64,000 nt of DNA, taken from assembly GCF_025971945.1 (NCBI RefSeq), contig NZ_JAPDHW010000003.1, positions 1-64,000 of the forward strand. The letters run 5' to 3'. The position numbers and the translations under genes are program-made. The DNA comes from Chryseobacterium kimseyorum (GTDB lineage: Bacteria > Bacteroidota > Bacteroidia > Flavobacteriales > Weeksellaceae). The first letter of the stretch is position 1. Each line of letters starts with the position of its first letter. The notes under the pieces were generated by a model. The model saw only the letters and a list, made by a program, of their open reading frames with translations. It made no database searches and was not told the origin of the DNA. Shown one piece after another: positions 1 through 8,414 of the stretch.

Positions 1-2
1 TT

Positions 3-89
3 TGCAACAAGCTTTTAAGGATCTGTTTCGGTGTAGTGAAAAACAAAATAGCTTATCAGGCAGATTATCAGAAAACCTTAAAATTTTAA
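3..89 (+). CDS. C-terminal tail of an IS110-like transposase (partial)
   Basis: Only the last 28 codons lie in the window, reading to a TAA at 87-89. The tail has the pattern NKLLRICFGVVKN followed by a Tyr-rich end, which resembles the last helix of IS110-family transposases (a conserved NKL..i.fgvlKn pattern). A second open frame (2-94) also reaches the window edge, so the frame choice rests only on this resemblance. The start and the rest of the gene are outside the window. No terminator is obvious behind it. Confidence 0.35.
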   Translation, partial: CNKLLRICFGVVKNKIAYQADYQKTLKF

Positions 90-249
90 CTTAAAGAATT
101 TGCAGATTAACATAGAACATCAGGGCTAGGAATTCAGTTTTTTTCAGAACATTTGGGTTTTCATTTTTTACTTTTTGTAAAAAAAACTATTTTAGTAAGG
201 TGAAAAAAGCCGTATTAATTGGGCATTCAGAAAAAATGATAATTTACCT

Positions 250-819
250 ATGAAAATATACACCAAGACAGGAGATAAAGGCCAGACCGCTTTGTATGGC
301 GGAACTAGAGTTTCGAAAGCCAGCGCAAGAGTTGACAGCTATGGAAATATTGATGAACTCAATTCATTTATCGGGATTTCGAAAAGTCATATTACGGATG
401 AAGAGGTTTTAAAACAGTTGAAGAAAATTCAGTTTGATTTATTTACTGTTGGTTCTGAGGCCGCAACTCCGGTAGACAAACTGATGCTGGCGAACGGAAA
501 ATCACGACTCCCATTAATTATTTCTGATACCGAAATTGAAGAACTCGAAAACTGGATGGATGCTTTTGAAGAAAAATTAGAGCCGCTTCAATTTTTCATC
601 CTTCCGGGTGGTGGTAAATCAGCGACTTTTTTACATGCTGCAAGAACGATTTGCAGGAGAGCAGAACGTTCATTGGTTTTCTTAAATGAATCTGAGGAAG
701 TACGTCCTGAGCTGATTAAATATTTAAACAGACTTTCAGATTATCTTTTCGTCTTGGCAAGATACATTTCAAAAATCAACAGTGAGCCGGAAGAATACTG
801 GAATCCGAATGAAAGATAA
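250..819 (+). CDS. Cob(I)yrinic acid a,c-diamide adenosyltransferase, PduO type
   Basis: This cytoplasmic enzyme transfers the adenosyl group of ATP to cob(I)alamin to make the B12 coenzyme. At 189 residues it has the usual PduO length. The N-terminal ATP-binding segment reads TKTGDKGQTALYGG, followed by the conserved DELNSFIG helix. Near residue 125 comes PGG followed by an A-R-x-x-C-R-R-A-E-R helix, the signature of the family. The ATG at 250 follows an A/T-rich leader. The gene's last bases overlap the upstream part of the following TPR reading frame, and the genes to 2086 lie head to tail with almost no gaps, suggesting one operon. Confidence 0.93.
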   Translation: MKIYTKTGDKGQTALYGGTRVSKASARVDSYGNIDELNSFIGISKSHITDEEVLKQLKKIQFDLFTVGSEAATPVDKLMLANGKSRLPLIISDTEIEELENWMDAFEEKLEPLQFFILPGGGKSATFLHAARTICRRAERSLVFLNESEEVRPELIKYLNRLSDYLFVLARYISKINSEPEEYWNPNER

Positions 820-820
820 G

Positions 821-1459
821 ATGAAGAAAATATTTCTGTTATTCTTTTTTCTGATTTCTTACTCTGTTTTTTCTCAGGACATTACGGTTTATTTGGATGA
901 GGGTGATGAATTGATTTCGAAAAATAAATTTGCTGATGCCGAAAATATTTTCAGAAAAGGTTTGAAAGAAAATCCCCAAAATCCGATCTTAAAATCGCAA
1001 CTGGCTTTGACGCTCATTAATCAGGATAAAAATGATGAAGCTGGAAAAATAATTGAAGAAATCCTGGCTCAACAACCGGAATTTACCGCGGCACTTTGGT
1101 ATGGCGGTATTAATTATTTCAGTAAAAAAGTTCCGGATTTCAGAAAAGCAATTTCATATTTTGAGAAAGCGTATCCTTTGATTGATGCCAATTCTCCACA
1201 ATATTTTGCTGTGAATTATTACATCGGCAGATCTTACAGAAAACTGCTGTACAGGGAGGGTTTAACGTATAATGAAGTCGACAGAATGCTTGAAACGTAC
1301 AGGAAATATATCGAATTACAGCCCAATGCCGATGACCTCATTGACGCGAAGAGTTTTGTGAAAAAAGTGGAAGAAAAAAGACCTGGCAAAAACGTAGGGA
1401 AATGGATCATTACGACGGAGCAGAATGTTGAAGAATTAATAAAAAAGACATTAGAGTAA
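821..1459 (+). CDS. Secreted TPR-repeat protein
   Basis: The open frame begins at 782 inside the adenosyltransferase, but the protein most likely starts at ATG 821, two bases after that gene's stop, because this gives a clean signal peptide (MKKIFLLFFFLISYSVFSQ). Behind it lie about three tetratricopeptide repeats (roughly residues 25-170) with the usual A-x-x-x-F/Y-x-x-A pattern. Such proteins are periplasmic or surface scaffolds; no enzymatic motif is visible. The next gene starts directly after its stop, so it is translationally linked with the thiamine pyrophosphokinase. ATG 809 is an alternative start. Confidence 0.75.
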   Translation: MKKIFLLFFFLISYSVFSQDITVYLDEGDELISKNKFADAENIFRKGLKENPQNPILKSQLALTLINQDKNDEAGKIIEEILAQQPEFTAALWYGGINYFSKKVPDFRKAISYFEKAYPLIDANSPQYFAVNYYIGRSYRKLLYREGLTYNEVDRMLETYRKYIELQPNADDLIDAKSFVKKVEEKRPGKNVGKWIITTEQNVEELIKKTLE

Positions 1460-2086
1460 ATGAAGAAAGTTTTGTTGTTCATCAATGGTGATGCCCCGAA
1501 ATCATTCCCCGATCCTGAAAAATATGATCTGATTGCGTGTACAGACGGCGCATTTCACTATCTGAAACAGTCGGGTTTTCCTTTGGAAAAGTTAGATTTC
1601 ATTTCAGGTGATTTTGATTCTCATTCCGGTGCAGATGAGAATGTTTATGAAGATAAGTTTATTTACACTCCGGATCAGGAAAAAACCGATTTCCATAAAG
1701 CGCTAGAGATTATTGAGGAAAAAGGTTTTAAAAATATCGACGTTTTTGGCGGAAGTGGAGGAGAGCAGGATCATTTTCTGGGAAATCTGACGGTTGCTTA
1801 CAGCTTCAAAGAAAATTTAAACATCAAATTCTATGATGAATTTTCAGAGTATTTTTTTATTCCTAAAACTTTTGTTTTGGAAGATGTGAAAAATAAACTC
1901 ATTTCATTGTATCCATTTCCCACCACAGAAGGTGTTACGACTACGGGTCTGAACTGGCCATTAACCCATGAAAATCTGAATATTACCACAAGAATCGGGA
2001 CGAGAAATTTTGCCGTTGAAGATCATGTTTCAATTGAATATCAAAAAGGAGATGTACTCGTGTTTGTGGGTCGGAATTATCTCTGA
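1460..2086 (+). CDS. Thiamine pyrophosphokinase
   Basis: Transfers pyrophosphate from ATP to thiamine to make thiamine diphosphate in the cytoplasm. The family motifs appear in order: ACTDGAFHYL near the N terminus, then ISGDFDS, then TPDQEKTDFHKAL, then the glycine-rich FGGSGGEQDHFLGNL, where the usual Arg of G-x-R-x-D-H is replaced by Gln. The C-terminal beta domain (about residues 130-208) carries the thiamine-binding part. The length of 208 residues is normal. Its ATG follows the TPR gene's stop immediately, so it is the last gene of the 250-2086 operon. Confidence 0.93.
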   Translation: MKKVLLFINGDAPKSFPDPEKYDLIACTDGAFHYLKQSGFPLEKLDFISGDFDSHSGADENVYEDKFIYTPDQEKTDFHKALEIIEEKGFKNIDVFGGSGGEQDHFLGNLTVAYSFKENLNIKFYDEFSEYFFIPKTFVLEDVKNKLISLYPFPTTEGVTTTGLNWPLTHENLNITTRIGTRNFAVEDHVSIEYQKGDVLVFVGRNYL

Positions 2087-2205
2087 TTTTTACATAGAAA
2101 ATAACGATTTCAGTAATTTCAAATCTGTGAAAACTTTAAGAAAATTTAAAACTAAAAAATCAAACTTTTTTAGCAATTTTGCATTCTTAATTCACTTGTC
2201 AAAAA

Positions 2206-3597
2206 ATGAAAATAAAATACTCGGAACTTATTGATCAGACATTGTATTTTCCAACGGAAGAATTCAATGTTTCTGAGAACAATTTGTCTTTTCACGATAT
2301 TCCTTTAATGGAAGTTGTTGAGAAGTTTGGAACGCCTCTTAAGGTAAGTTACCTCCCGAAGATTTCTCAAAATATTCAGAAAGCAAAAGGCTGGTTTAAG
2401 GAAGCTTTTGAGAAAATCGATTACAAAAAAAACTACAGATACTGTTACTGTACAAAATCCAGCCATTTCAAATTTGTGATTGAAGAAGCTCTGAAGAATG
2501 ATATTTCGATCGAAACGTCGTCAGCTTACGATATGGATATTGTAAAATCGCTTTACAACGAAGGTAAAGTGACCAAAGATATTGAAGTGATCTGCAACGG
2601 TTTTAAAACCGATGATTATCTGGCGAAAATTTCAGATATGATCAACAGTGGTTTTGAGAACATCACGCCAATCTTAGATAATTACCGTGAGCTTGATAAG
2701 TTAACGGAAAGCATTGATACCACTTTCGACATCGGAATCAGAATTGCTTCTGAGGAAGAACCGAAATTTGAATTTTATACCTCAAGATTAGGAATTGGGT
2801 ACAAAGACATTATCCCATATTACAGTCAGAAAATTGCAGAACACCCGAATGCAAGACTGAAAATGCTTCACTTTTTCATTAACACCGGAATCAAAGACAC
2901 GGCGTATTACTGGAATGAATTGTACAAATGTCTCCGTGTGTATGCACGTTTAAAGAAAATTGCTCCCGAAGTTAATTCATTGAATATTGGTGGTGGTTTC
3001 CCAATTAAAACTTCTTTAAATTTCGACTACGATTACCAGTATATGGTGGAAGAAATCGTTTCTCAGATTAAAAAATTCTGCGAGGAAGAAGGAGTGGAAG
3101 AACCCAATATTTATACAGAATTCGGAAGTTTCACGGTAGGGGAAAGCGGCGCGAATTTATATAAAATCATCTCTCAGAAACGTCAGAACGACAGAGAAAA
3201 GTGGAATATGATCGATTCGTCTTTCATGACCACACTTCCCGATACCTGGGCGATTTCAAGACACTTTATCATGCTTCCGTTAAACCGTTGGGAAGATTCT
3301 TATGAAAGAGTTTTCTTGGGCGGATTAACTTGTGATTCTGATGATTATTACAATTCAGAACAGCACACCAACGCCATTTACTTACCTGTTTTCAGCGATA
3401 CAAAACCTTTGTACATTGGTTTTTTTCACACAGGAGCATATCAGGAAACAATTGGCGGTTACGGTGGTGTACATCACTGTCTAATGCCACAACCAAGACA
3501 TATTCTGATTCAGAAAGATGAAAATGGAGAATTCCAATATGAAATCTTTAGAGAAAGACAGGAACCTGAGGATATTTTAAAAATATTGGGTTACTAA
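2206..3597 (+). CDS. speA: Arginine decarboxylase, PLP-dependent fold type III
   Basis: Converts arginine to agmatine, the first step of polyamine synthesis. The protein (463 residues) is the shorter Bacteroidota form of the alanine-racemase-fold decarboxylases. Seen in it: RYCYCTKSS near residue 82, where the lysine would hold PLP; NIGGGFP near 263, the PLP-phosphate loop; EFGSFTVGESG; a C-terminal CDSDDYY that would supply the active-site Cys and Asp; and HTGAYQ near 403. Arginine as substrate is taken from the family, not from any residue I can prove; diaminopimelate or carboxynorspermidine decarboxylases are the alternatives. No agmatinase gene follows. Confidence 0.85.
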   Translation: MKIKYSELIDQTLYFPTEEFNVSENNLSFHDIPLMEVVEKFGTPLKVSYLPKISQNIQKAKGWFKEAFEKIDYKKNYRYCYCTKSSHFKFVIEEALKNDISIETSSAYDMDIVKSLYNEGKVTKDIEVICNGFKTDDYLAKISDMINSGFENITPILDNYRELDKLTESIDTTFDIGIRIASEEEPKFEFYTSRLGIGYKDIIPYYSQKIAEHPNARLKMLHFFINTGIKDTAYYWNELYKCLRVYARLKKIAPEVNSLNIGGGFPIKTSLNFDYDYQYMVEEIVSQIKKFCEEEGVEEPNIYTEFGSFTVGESGANLYKIISQKRQNDREKWNMIDSSFMTTLPDTWAISRHFIMLPLNRWEDSYERVFLGGLTCDSDDYYNSEQHTNAIYLPVFSDTKPLYIGFFHTGAYQETIGGYGGVHHCLMPQPRHILIQKDENGEFQYEIFRERQEPEDILKILGY

Positions 3598-3706
3598 GTC
3601 ATTGCGAGAAGCGAAGGACGAGGCATTCTAATCAATAGAAATGAGTTTGTCAAAGGAAGCCCGTTTCATCAAATAAAAATTCAATTGGCTTTAGCCAAAA
3701 CCTGTA
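3598..3706. repeat. Dispersed intergenic repeat fragments
   Basis: The short gap starts with GTCATTGCGAGAAGCGAAGG and continues to a segment with GGCTTTAGCCAAAA at 3688-3701. The first string is a degenerate copy of a repeat common in intergenic DNA of many bacteria. The second recurs in this window at about 19391-19404, so these are dispersed repeat remnants rather than coding sequence. Confidence 0.55.
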
Positions 3707-3740
3707 ACAAATGGCTCTCAGATTTCTGAGAGCCATTTGT
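3707..3740. terminator. Bidirectional hairpin terminator
   Basis: A perfect 15-bp stem (3707-3721 with 3726-3740) around an ATTT loop stands between the converging arginine decarboxylase and HAD genes. The flanks are A/T-rich but have no long U-run, so it probably serves both directions with moderate strength. Confidence 0.8.
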
Positions 3741-3742
3741 AT

Positions 3743-4402
3743 TTAAAAGAATTTTGACATCCTATCAACTTCCAATTCAGTATAATCCGAAACAATCATA
3801 TTTGCCAGACTGTAATTCTGATTATGGGTATGATAACTCTTATAAGCTGAGCAGAAAATGCCAGCTCGGTGAGCCGCTAAAATTCCATTAGTAGAATCTT
3901 CAATTACCATACAGTTTTTTATATTTTCACCCGCCATTTCTGCTGCTTTAATGAAAATTTCAGGATGAGGTTTTGATTCTTTTAAATCAGCACCGCTAAT
4001 TTTTCCGCTGAAATATTTTTCCAGTCCGAATTTATCGAAAACCATATTGATCGTGGTCATCGTAGCTGATGAAGCCAAAATTAAAGTAATTCCGTTTTCG
4101 TAATAATGTTGGATTAATTCTCGGACTCCCGAAATTAAATCAAATTCTGAGTCGTTATAAAAGTAATCTTTAAAGTGCGCTCTTTTGATTGCAGCAATTT
4201 CTTCATAGGTTTCAGAAAGACCAAATTTCTCAATTAAAGTATCGCAAACTTTTTTCGTAGAGGCGCCTGTGAGAGAGGTGTACAATTCTTCGGAAACGTC
4301 AATTCCCAGTTGATTAAATGTTTTGAAATACGCTTTTCTGTGCAAAGGTTCTGTATCTACAATAACGCCATCCATATCGAACAGCACAGCTTTTAAGGAC
4401 AT
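3743..4402 (-). CDS. HAD-superfamily phosphatase, beta-phosphoglucomutase-like
   Basis: A sugar-phosphate phosphatase or mutase of the HAD superfamily (219 residues). All four HAD motifs are present: FDMDGVIVDTEP with both Asp residues, LASSATM with the Ser, KESKPHPEIF with the Lys, and VIEDSTNG with the acidic pair. The DxD pair followed by VIVDTEP is typical of the PGMB-like subgroup. The frame is open back to 4546, but ATG 4402 fits the protein N terminus and a TACCTTTG -7 box lies just upstream of it at 4418-4425, so the longer start would lie upstream of the transcript. The substrate cannot be told. Confidence 0.85.
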   Translation of the reverse strand: MSLKAVLFDMDGVIVDTEPLHRKAYFKTFNQLGIDVSEELYTSLTGASTKKVCDTLIEKFGLSETYEEIAAIKRAHFKDYFYNDSEFDLISGVRELIQHYYENGITLILASSATMTTINMVFDKFGLEKYFSGKISGADLKESKPHPEIFIKAAEMAGENIKNCMVIEDSTNGILAAHRAGIFCSAYKSYHTHNQNYSLANMIVSDYTELEVDRMSKFF

Positions 4403-4417
4403 GTTTTGAATTTTGTA

Positions 4418-4425
4418 CAAAGGTA
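4418..4425 (-). promoter_or_regulatory. -7 box TACCTTTG of the HAD gene
   Basis: On the minus strand this reads TACCTTTG and matches the Bacteroidota TAnnTTTG housekeeping -7 element 15 bases before ATG 4402. It decides the start codon of the HAD gene. I see no good -33 TTTG at the usual distance. Confidence 0.6.
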
Positions 4426-4657
4426 GGGAAATTTGCATGGAAGCATTATGATGGGCGGGCAAGTTTAAACTTAGGTTATTTAAATTGTTACTGCAAAACT
4501 TTAAGCATCCATCTTCCGACTTTAAGCCGTCTCCAAAATTATTCATAACTTAAATCAATATTTTAATTATAAAACTGTTTCAAAATAGATTTTGAATTCC
4601 ACATGAAATGGATTTTTTCTTTCAGTTTTTCTTTGGACATTTGTAAAACAAAACGGA

Positions 4658-5512
4658 ATGAAAATGTCGACACAAGACGAAATAGATTATCAGAGAATTG
4701 CCAAAGCAATAGATTTTATTCAAAGCAATTTCAAGCTTCAGCCCAATCTGGATGAGGTTGCTGAGAAAGTAAATTTAAGTCCGGCACATTTTCAGAAAAT
4801 ATTTACAGATTGGGCAGGCACGAGTCCGAAAAAGTTTTTACAGTTTATCAGTCTTGAACATGCAAAAAGTTTACTGAAAGAAGAAAAAGCCACGCTGTTT
4901 GATGCTGCACTGGAAACCGGACTTTCAAGCACGAGCAGATTGCATGATTTGTTTGTGAAGATCGAAGGAATGTCTCCCGCAGAATACAAAAATGGTGGCA
5001 AAAATCTGAAGATTAATTATAATTTTTCTGAAAGTCCGTTTGGAAAAATCATTACCGCTTCTACCGAAAAAGGAATCTGCTATATGGCCTTTGAAGAAAA
5101 CAGTGAAAAGGCATTTAGGGATTTGGTCAATAGATTTCCCAATGCCTCTTTTTACGAAAAACAGGATGAGTTTCAGCGAAATGCTTTATCAATTTTTAAT
5201 AAAGACTGGACGAAACTTAGTACTATAAAATTACATTTAAAAGGAACCGATTTTCAGCTTAAAGTCTGGGAAAGTTTACTTAAAATTCCAATGGGAAAAT
5301 TATCGACGTATGGAAATTTAGCCAATGAAATTGGTAATCCAAAAGCTTCAAGAGCTGTCGGAACTGCGATTGGAAGTAATCCGGTAGCATTTTTAATTCC
5401 GTGTCACCGAGTGATACAGTCTTCAGGTAAGATTGGCGGTTATATGTGGGGAAGCGACAGGAAGCAGCTGATGATTGGTTGGGAAAGTTCGATGGTTTAT
5501 GATGGTAAATAG
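4658..5512 (+). CDS. ada: AraC-type HTH fused to methylated-DNA-protein cysteine methyltransferase (Ada-like)
   Basis: Repairs O6-methylguanine by moving the methyl group to its own cysteine and probably regulates alkylation-repair genes. Residues about 8-100 form an AraC/XylS double helix-turn-helix; residues about 120-284 form the alkyltransferase domain, with the active-site IPCHRVIQ motif (Cys at residue 249 counted from ATG 4658). The N-terminal zinc-binding phosphotriester-repair domain of E. coli Ada is missing, as in many Bacteroidota. ATG 4664 is a second possible start. The alkB gene follows in the same direction 111 bases later. Confidence 0.9.
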   Translation: MKMSTQDEIDYQRIAKAIDFIQSNFKLQPNLDEVAEKVNLSPAHFQKIFTDWAGTSPKKFLQFISLEHAKSLLKEEKATLFDAALETGLSSTSRLHDLFVKIEGMSPAEYKNGGKNLKINYNFSESPFGKIITASTEKGICYMAFEENSEKAFRDLVNRFPNASFYEKQDEFQRNALSIFNKDWTKLSTIKLHLKGTDFQLKVWESLLKIPMGKLSTYGNLANEIGNPKASRAVGTAIGSNPVAFLIPCHRVIQSSGKIGGYMWGSDRKQLMIGWESSMVYDGK

Positions 5513-5623
5513 ATTGTAAAGTGAAATTTTGTCTCACAGATCACACAGATTTTTATAGATTTTTGTGTCTGTCTGAGAAAATATTTGTGCTTTTTATGTT
5601 TAATATTAAAAGTAAATTTAAAG

Positions 5624-6232
5624 ATGAATTTATTCGACGACTTACCAAATTTCCCCATCAGTATTCTTCCTATTGACGGAATCACGGAGTATTACGGCAG
5701 AGTATTTTCCAGTGAAGAATGTGAAAAATATTATCAGTATTTATTCAGTCAAATCCCTTGGGAAAATGACGAAGCAGTGATTTTCGGAAAACTGATTTAT
5801 ACCAAAAGAAAAGTCGCATGGTTTGGCGAAAAACAATTTGAATACACCTATTCCAAAAGAACAAAATATGCAAAACTTTGGACTCCGGAATTAATAGCTT
5901 TAAAACAGCGATGTGAAGAAGTTTCGGGCGAAAACTATAATTCATGTCTGCTGAATCTATATCACGACGGAAGTGAAGGAATGGCCTATCACAGCGACGG
6001 CGAAAAGGATTTAAAAAAGCACGGCGCCATTGCTTCTTTAACTTTCGGAGCAGAGCGTAAATTTTCATTCAAACATAAATTCTCCAAGGAAAGGATCGAT
6101 TTGATGCTCGAAGACGGAAGTTTACTCGTAATGAAAGGCGCCACGCAGGAAAACTGGCTTCACAGACTTCCGCCTACTACCAAAGTGAAGACTCCGCGTG
6201 TGAATCTGACTTTCAGAACGATTGAGGAATAA
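5624..6232 (+). CDS. alkB: AlkB-family 2-oxoglutarate/Fe(II) dioxygenase
   Basis: Oxidatively removes methyl groups from N1-methyladenine and N3-methylcytosine in DNA. The iron ligands are visible as H-x-D in YHSDGEKD and a later His in WLHRLP; the 2-oxoglutarate-binding Arg lies in the C-terminal PRVNLTFR. The core also shows SLTFGAERKF, typical of AlkB proteins. The open frame begins at 5585, but ATG 5624 gives the normal N terminus (MNLFDDLP) and length (202 residues). Its position behind the ada-like gene forms a classic adaptive-response pair. Confidence 0.9.
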   Translation: MNLFDDLPNFPISILPIDGITEYYGRVFSSEECEKYYQYLFSQIPWENDEAVIFGKLIYTKRKVAWFGEKQFEYTYSKRTKYAKLWTPELIALKQRCEEVSGENYNSCLLNLYHDGSEGMAYHSDGEKDLKKHGAIASLTFGAERKFSFKHKFSKERIDLMLEDGSLLVMKGATQENWLHRLPPTTKVKTPRVNLTFRTIEE

Positions 6233-6239
6233 GTCATAA

Positions 6240-6403
6240 CTGTACAGTATTCTTGTCATGCTGAAAGCATCTCAACATACGTTTCTAACTTCGCTTAGAT
6301 CCTTTAAGACAACTAACTGTATATTTTTATCTCGCAGATTGAGCAAATTTAGCAGATAGTTAAGAGGAAGAATCAGCTTCATCAGCTAAATCCGTGAGAG
6401 CTA
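6240..6403. repeat. Dispersed intergenic repeat fragments
   Basis: Two repeat-like strings fill this gap. TCATGCTGAAAGCATCTCAAC (about 6257-6277) is a variant of the GTCATTCCGAAGGAATCTCAAC string found at 14714. The second half (from about 6330) has CTCGCAGATTGAGCAAATTT and later CCGTGAGAG, the form of degenerate repeats that I recall from Chryseobacterium intergenic regions. No coding potential is seen. Confidence 0.45.
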
Positions 6404-6431
6404 TAAAAAAAGCTGTTCAAAACGAACAGCT
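6404..6431 (-). terminator. Terminator of the CocE-like hydrolase gene
   Basis: On the minus strand an AGCTGTTC / GAACAGCT stem with a GTTTT loop (6411-6431) is followed by seven U residues (6404-6410), a standard intrinsic terminator eight bases past the gene's stop. Confidence 0.88.
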
Positions 6432-6438
6432 ATAATTT

Positions 6439-8298
6439 TTATTTCAAAACATTAACTTCAATCGAAGAATCTTCAAACACTTTAATGAAAGCTTTCGTGT
6501 AATCTTCTTTCGTTGCCATGTTCGGATTGTCTAAAAACTTCTGCGGATTTACCGAGAAAAGCGGAAACCATGTTGAAGAAATCTGAATCTGAATTTTGTG
6601 CCCTTTCTTGAATGTATGCACCACATCCTGCAATCTGAAATTCACGGCCGTCTTTTGAATGGCAACCAAAGCTTCCGGTTTTTCTCTAGAATTTCTGAAT
6701 CTTGCAGGCATAATTTCACTTCTGACCATTTGATGGTAATTTCCGTAAACCACACCTTCTTTCTTTTCCGTAGGTTTGAAATCTTCGGGATAAACGTCAA
6801 TTAATTTGACCGCAAAGTCTGCATCGGAGGACGTTGTAGCAATATTTAATTTTGCTGAAATTTCTCCGGCAAACGTCATATCTTCTGTCAGAACATCTGT
6901 AGTGAAAGTCAGCACATCTGGTCTTCCGACAGCGAATCTCTGGTCTTCCGACATATAATTTCGTGGGGTAAATCCATTAAAATCTTTCAGATTGTCTGAA
7001 CTTAATACAGGATTACTGGGGTCACTGTAATATTCCGAAGCACCTTGTCCGGAAGTATTTTTTAAGGTGTTATTTGCTAAGTAAAAATTAACTTTCTGAG
7101 CATTTTTCGGAGGGTATTGGGCAAATTCTTTCCATTCTTTCACTCCGGTATCGTACATCAGAGCTTCCGGCAAACCGGCGTCTTCTTTCGTATTTCCTTT
7201 TAAATAATGGTTAAAAAATTTAGTCTCGATATTTTTCTGATAGTATGTTGCAATGCTGTCTCCAAAATAAATCTGATTATGAAAATGTTTTCCCTGCTCG
7301 TAAGCCCACGCTCCATGAGAGAAAGGTCCCATGACGATGGTGTTTTTAGCTTTCGGACTTGTCTTTTCAATTGTTTTATAAATATTTAAAGGTCCTGAAA
7401 GATCCTCAGCATCAAACCAGCCACCTACAGTCATTACCGCATGATTTACGTTCTTCAGATGAGGTAAAAGACTTCTTTTCTGCCAAAACTCATCGTAGTT
7501 CGGATGATTCATAATTTCGGTCATGAAGAAGTTGTTTCTGTAATATTTTTCATAACCGTCTTTCAAAGTTCCCATTTCTCTGTAGAATTTCAAACCGTCC
7601 TCAGACGTAGATTTAATCATAGAATCAGAATACCATGCTTTCTGTTCGGGCTTGGTTTTCTGAACTCCGAAAACAGGAAACGTTCTGAAATACCCCAACA
7701 TAAATTTCCCGTTGTGAAGAAAATCGTCATTCCAGAAATCAGAAATTGGAGCTTGCGGAGAAGAGGCCACCAATGCAGGATGCTGCGCTAAAGTTCCTAC
7801 AGCAGTGTAAAACCCCGGATATGAAGTTCCGTATTGCCCAACTTTTCCGTTATTGTCCTTGATGTTTTTAACGAGCCAATCGATGGTGTCGTAGGTATCG
7901 GTGCTTTCATCCACATCTTTTTTGGTTTTACGCTCCACCTGAGGTGTCATATTGGTAAAAGTTCCTTCACTCATGTATCTGCCACGCACGTCTTGAAACA
8001 CAAAAATGTATTTGTCTTTCATTAAATACTGATTCGGGCCCAACTTGGTTCTGTATTCATTTTCACCGTAAGGCGCAATACTGTAGCAGGTTCTCTGCAT
8101 CAGAAATGGGTATTTTTGCTTTTTTGAAATATCTTTTGGAATGTAAGCAATCGTAAAAAGTTTAATACCGTCACGCATCGTGATGTAAAATTCTTTTTTG
8201 GTGAAATTATCTTTGACGAAAGTATCAGGTTGAGTGACATTCTGTGAGTTTCCAAAGCAGAAAACAAAAAGCAGAATGAGAGAAAAAGGAATCTTCAT
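6439..8298 (-). CDS. CocE/NonD-family secreted serine hydrolase (X-Pro dipeptidyl-peptidase type)
   Basis: An exported alpha/beta-hydrolase that probably splits acyl amides or esters. It has a signal peptide (first 18 residues, ending FCFGNSQ), a peptidase S15 catalytic domain with the nucleophile in GTSYPGF near residue 159, an Asp-containing GGWFDAED segment and a HGAW loop for the other triad members, and a C-terminal jelly-roll domain (about residues 400-619) typical of cocaine esterase and X-Pro dipeptidyl peptidases. The length of 619 residues fits the family. The substrate is unknown; glutaryl-7-ACA acylase-like relatives are equally possible. Confidence 0.88.
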   Translation of the reverse strand: MKIPFSLILLFVFCFGNSQNVTQPDTFVKDNFTKKEFYITMRDGIKLFTIAYIPKDISKKQKYPFLMQRTCYSIAPYGENEYRTKLGPNQYLMKDKYIFVFQDVRGRYMSEGTFTNMTPQVERKTKKDVDESTDTYDTIDWLVKNIKDNNGKVGQYGTSYPGFYTAVGTLAQHPALVASSPQAPISDFWNDDFLHNGKFMLGYFRTFPVFGVQKTKPEQKAWYSDSMIKSTSEDGLKFYREMGTLKDGYEKYYRNNFFMTEIMNHPNYDEFWQKRSLLPHLKNVNHAVMTVGGWFDAEDLSGPLNIYKTIEKTSPKAKNTIVMGPFSHGAWAYEQGKHFHNQIYFGDSIATYYQKNIETKFFNHYLKGNTKEDAGLPEALMYDTGVKEWKEFAQYPPKNAQKVNFYLANNTLKNTSGQGASEYYSDPSNPVLSSDNLKDFNGFTPRNYMSEDQRFAVGRPDVLTFTTDVLTEDMTFAGEISAKLNIATTSSDADFAVKLIDVYPEDFKPTEKKEGVVYGNYHQMVRSEIMPARFRNSREKPEALVAIQKTAVNFRLQDVVHTFKKGHKIQIQISSTWFPLFSVNPQKFLDNPNMATKEDYTKAFIKVFEDSSIEVNVLK

Positions 8299-8357
8299 TT
8301 TTTAAATTTGTCGCTAATTTATTAATAAAAAACAAATGCTTCCGATTTATTTAAAAA

Positions 8358-8389
8358 GAAAATGACCAGAATTGCTTCTGATCATTTTC
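8358..8389 (-). terminator. Terminator of the outer-membrane beta-barrel gene
   Basis: A 14-bp stem (8358-8371 with 8376-8389) has one G-U pair on the minus strand and is followed by a short U-run (complement of 8353-8357). It lies just past the stop of the 8415-11186 gene. Confidence 0.75.
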
Positions 8390-8414
8390 ACATATATAAT
8401 GGTTGGTTTGGTCG

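Noticed and set aside
4403-4546. N-terminal extension of the HAD protein
   Set aside because: It lies upstream of the -7 box and does not resemble the family.
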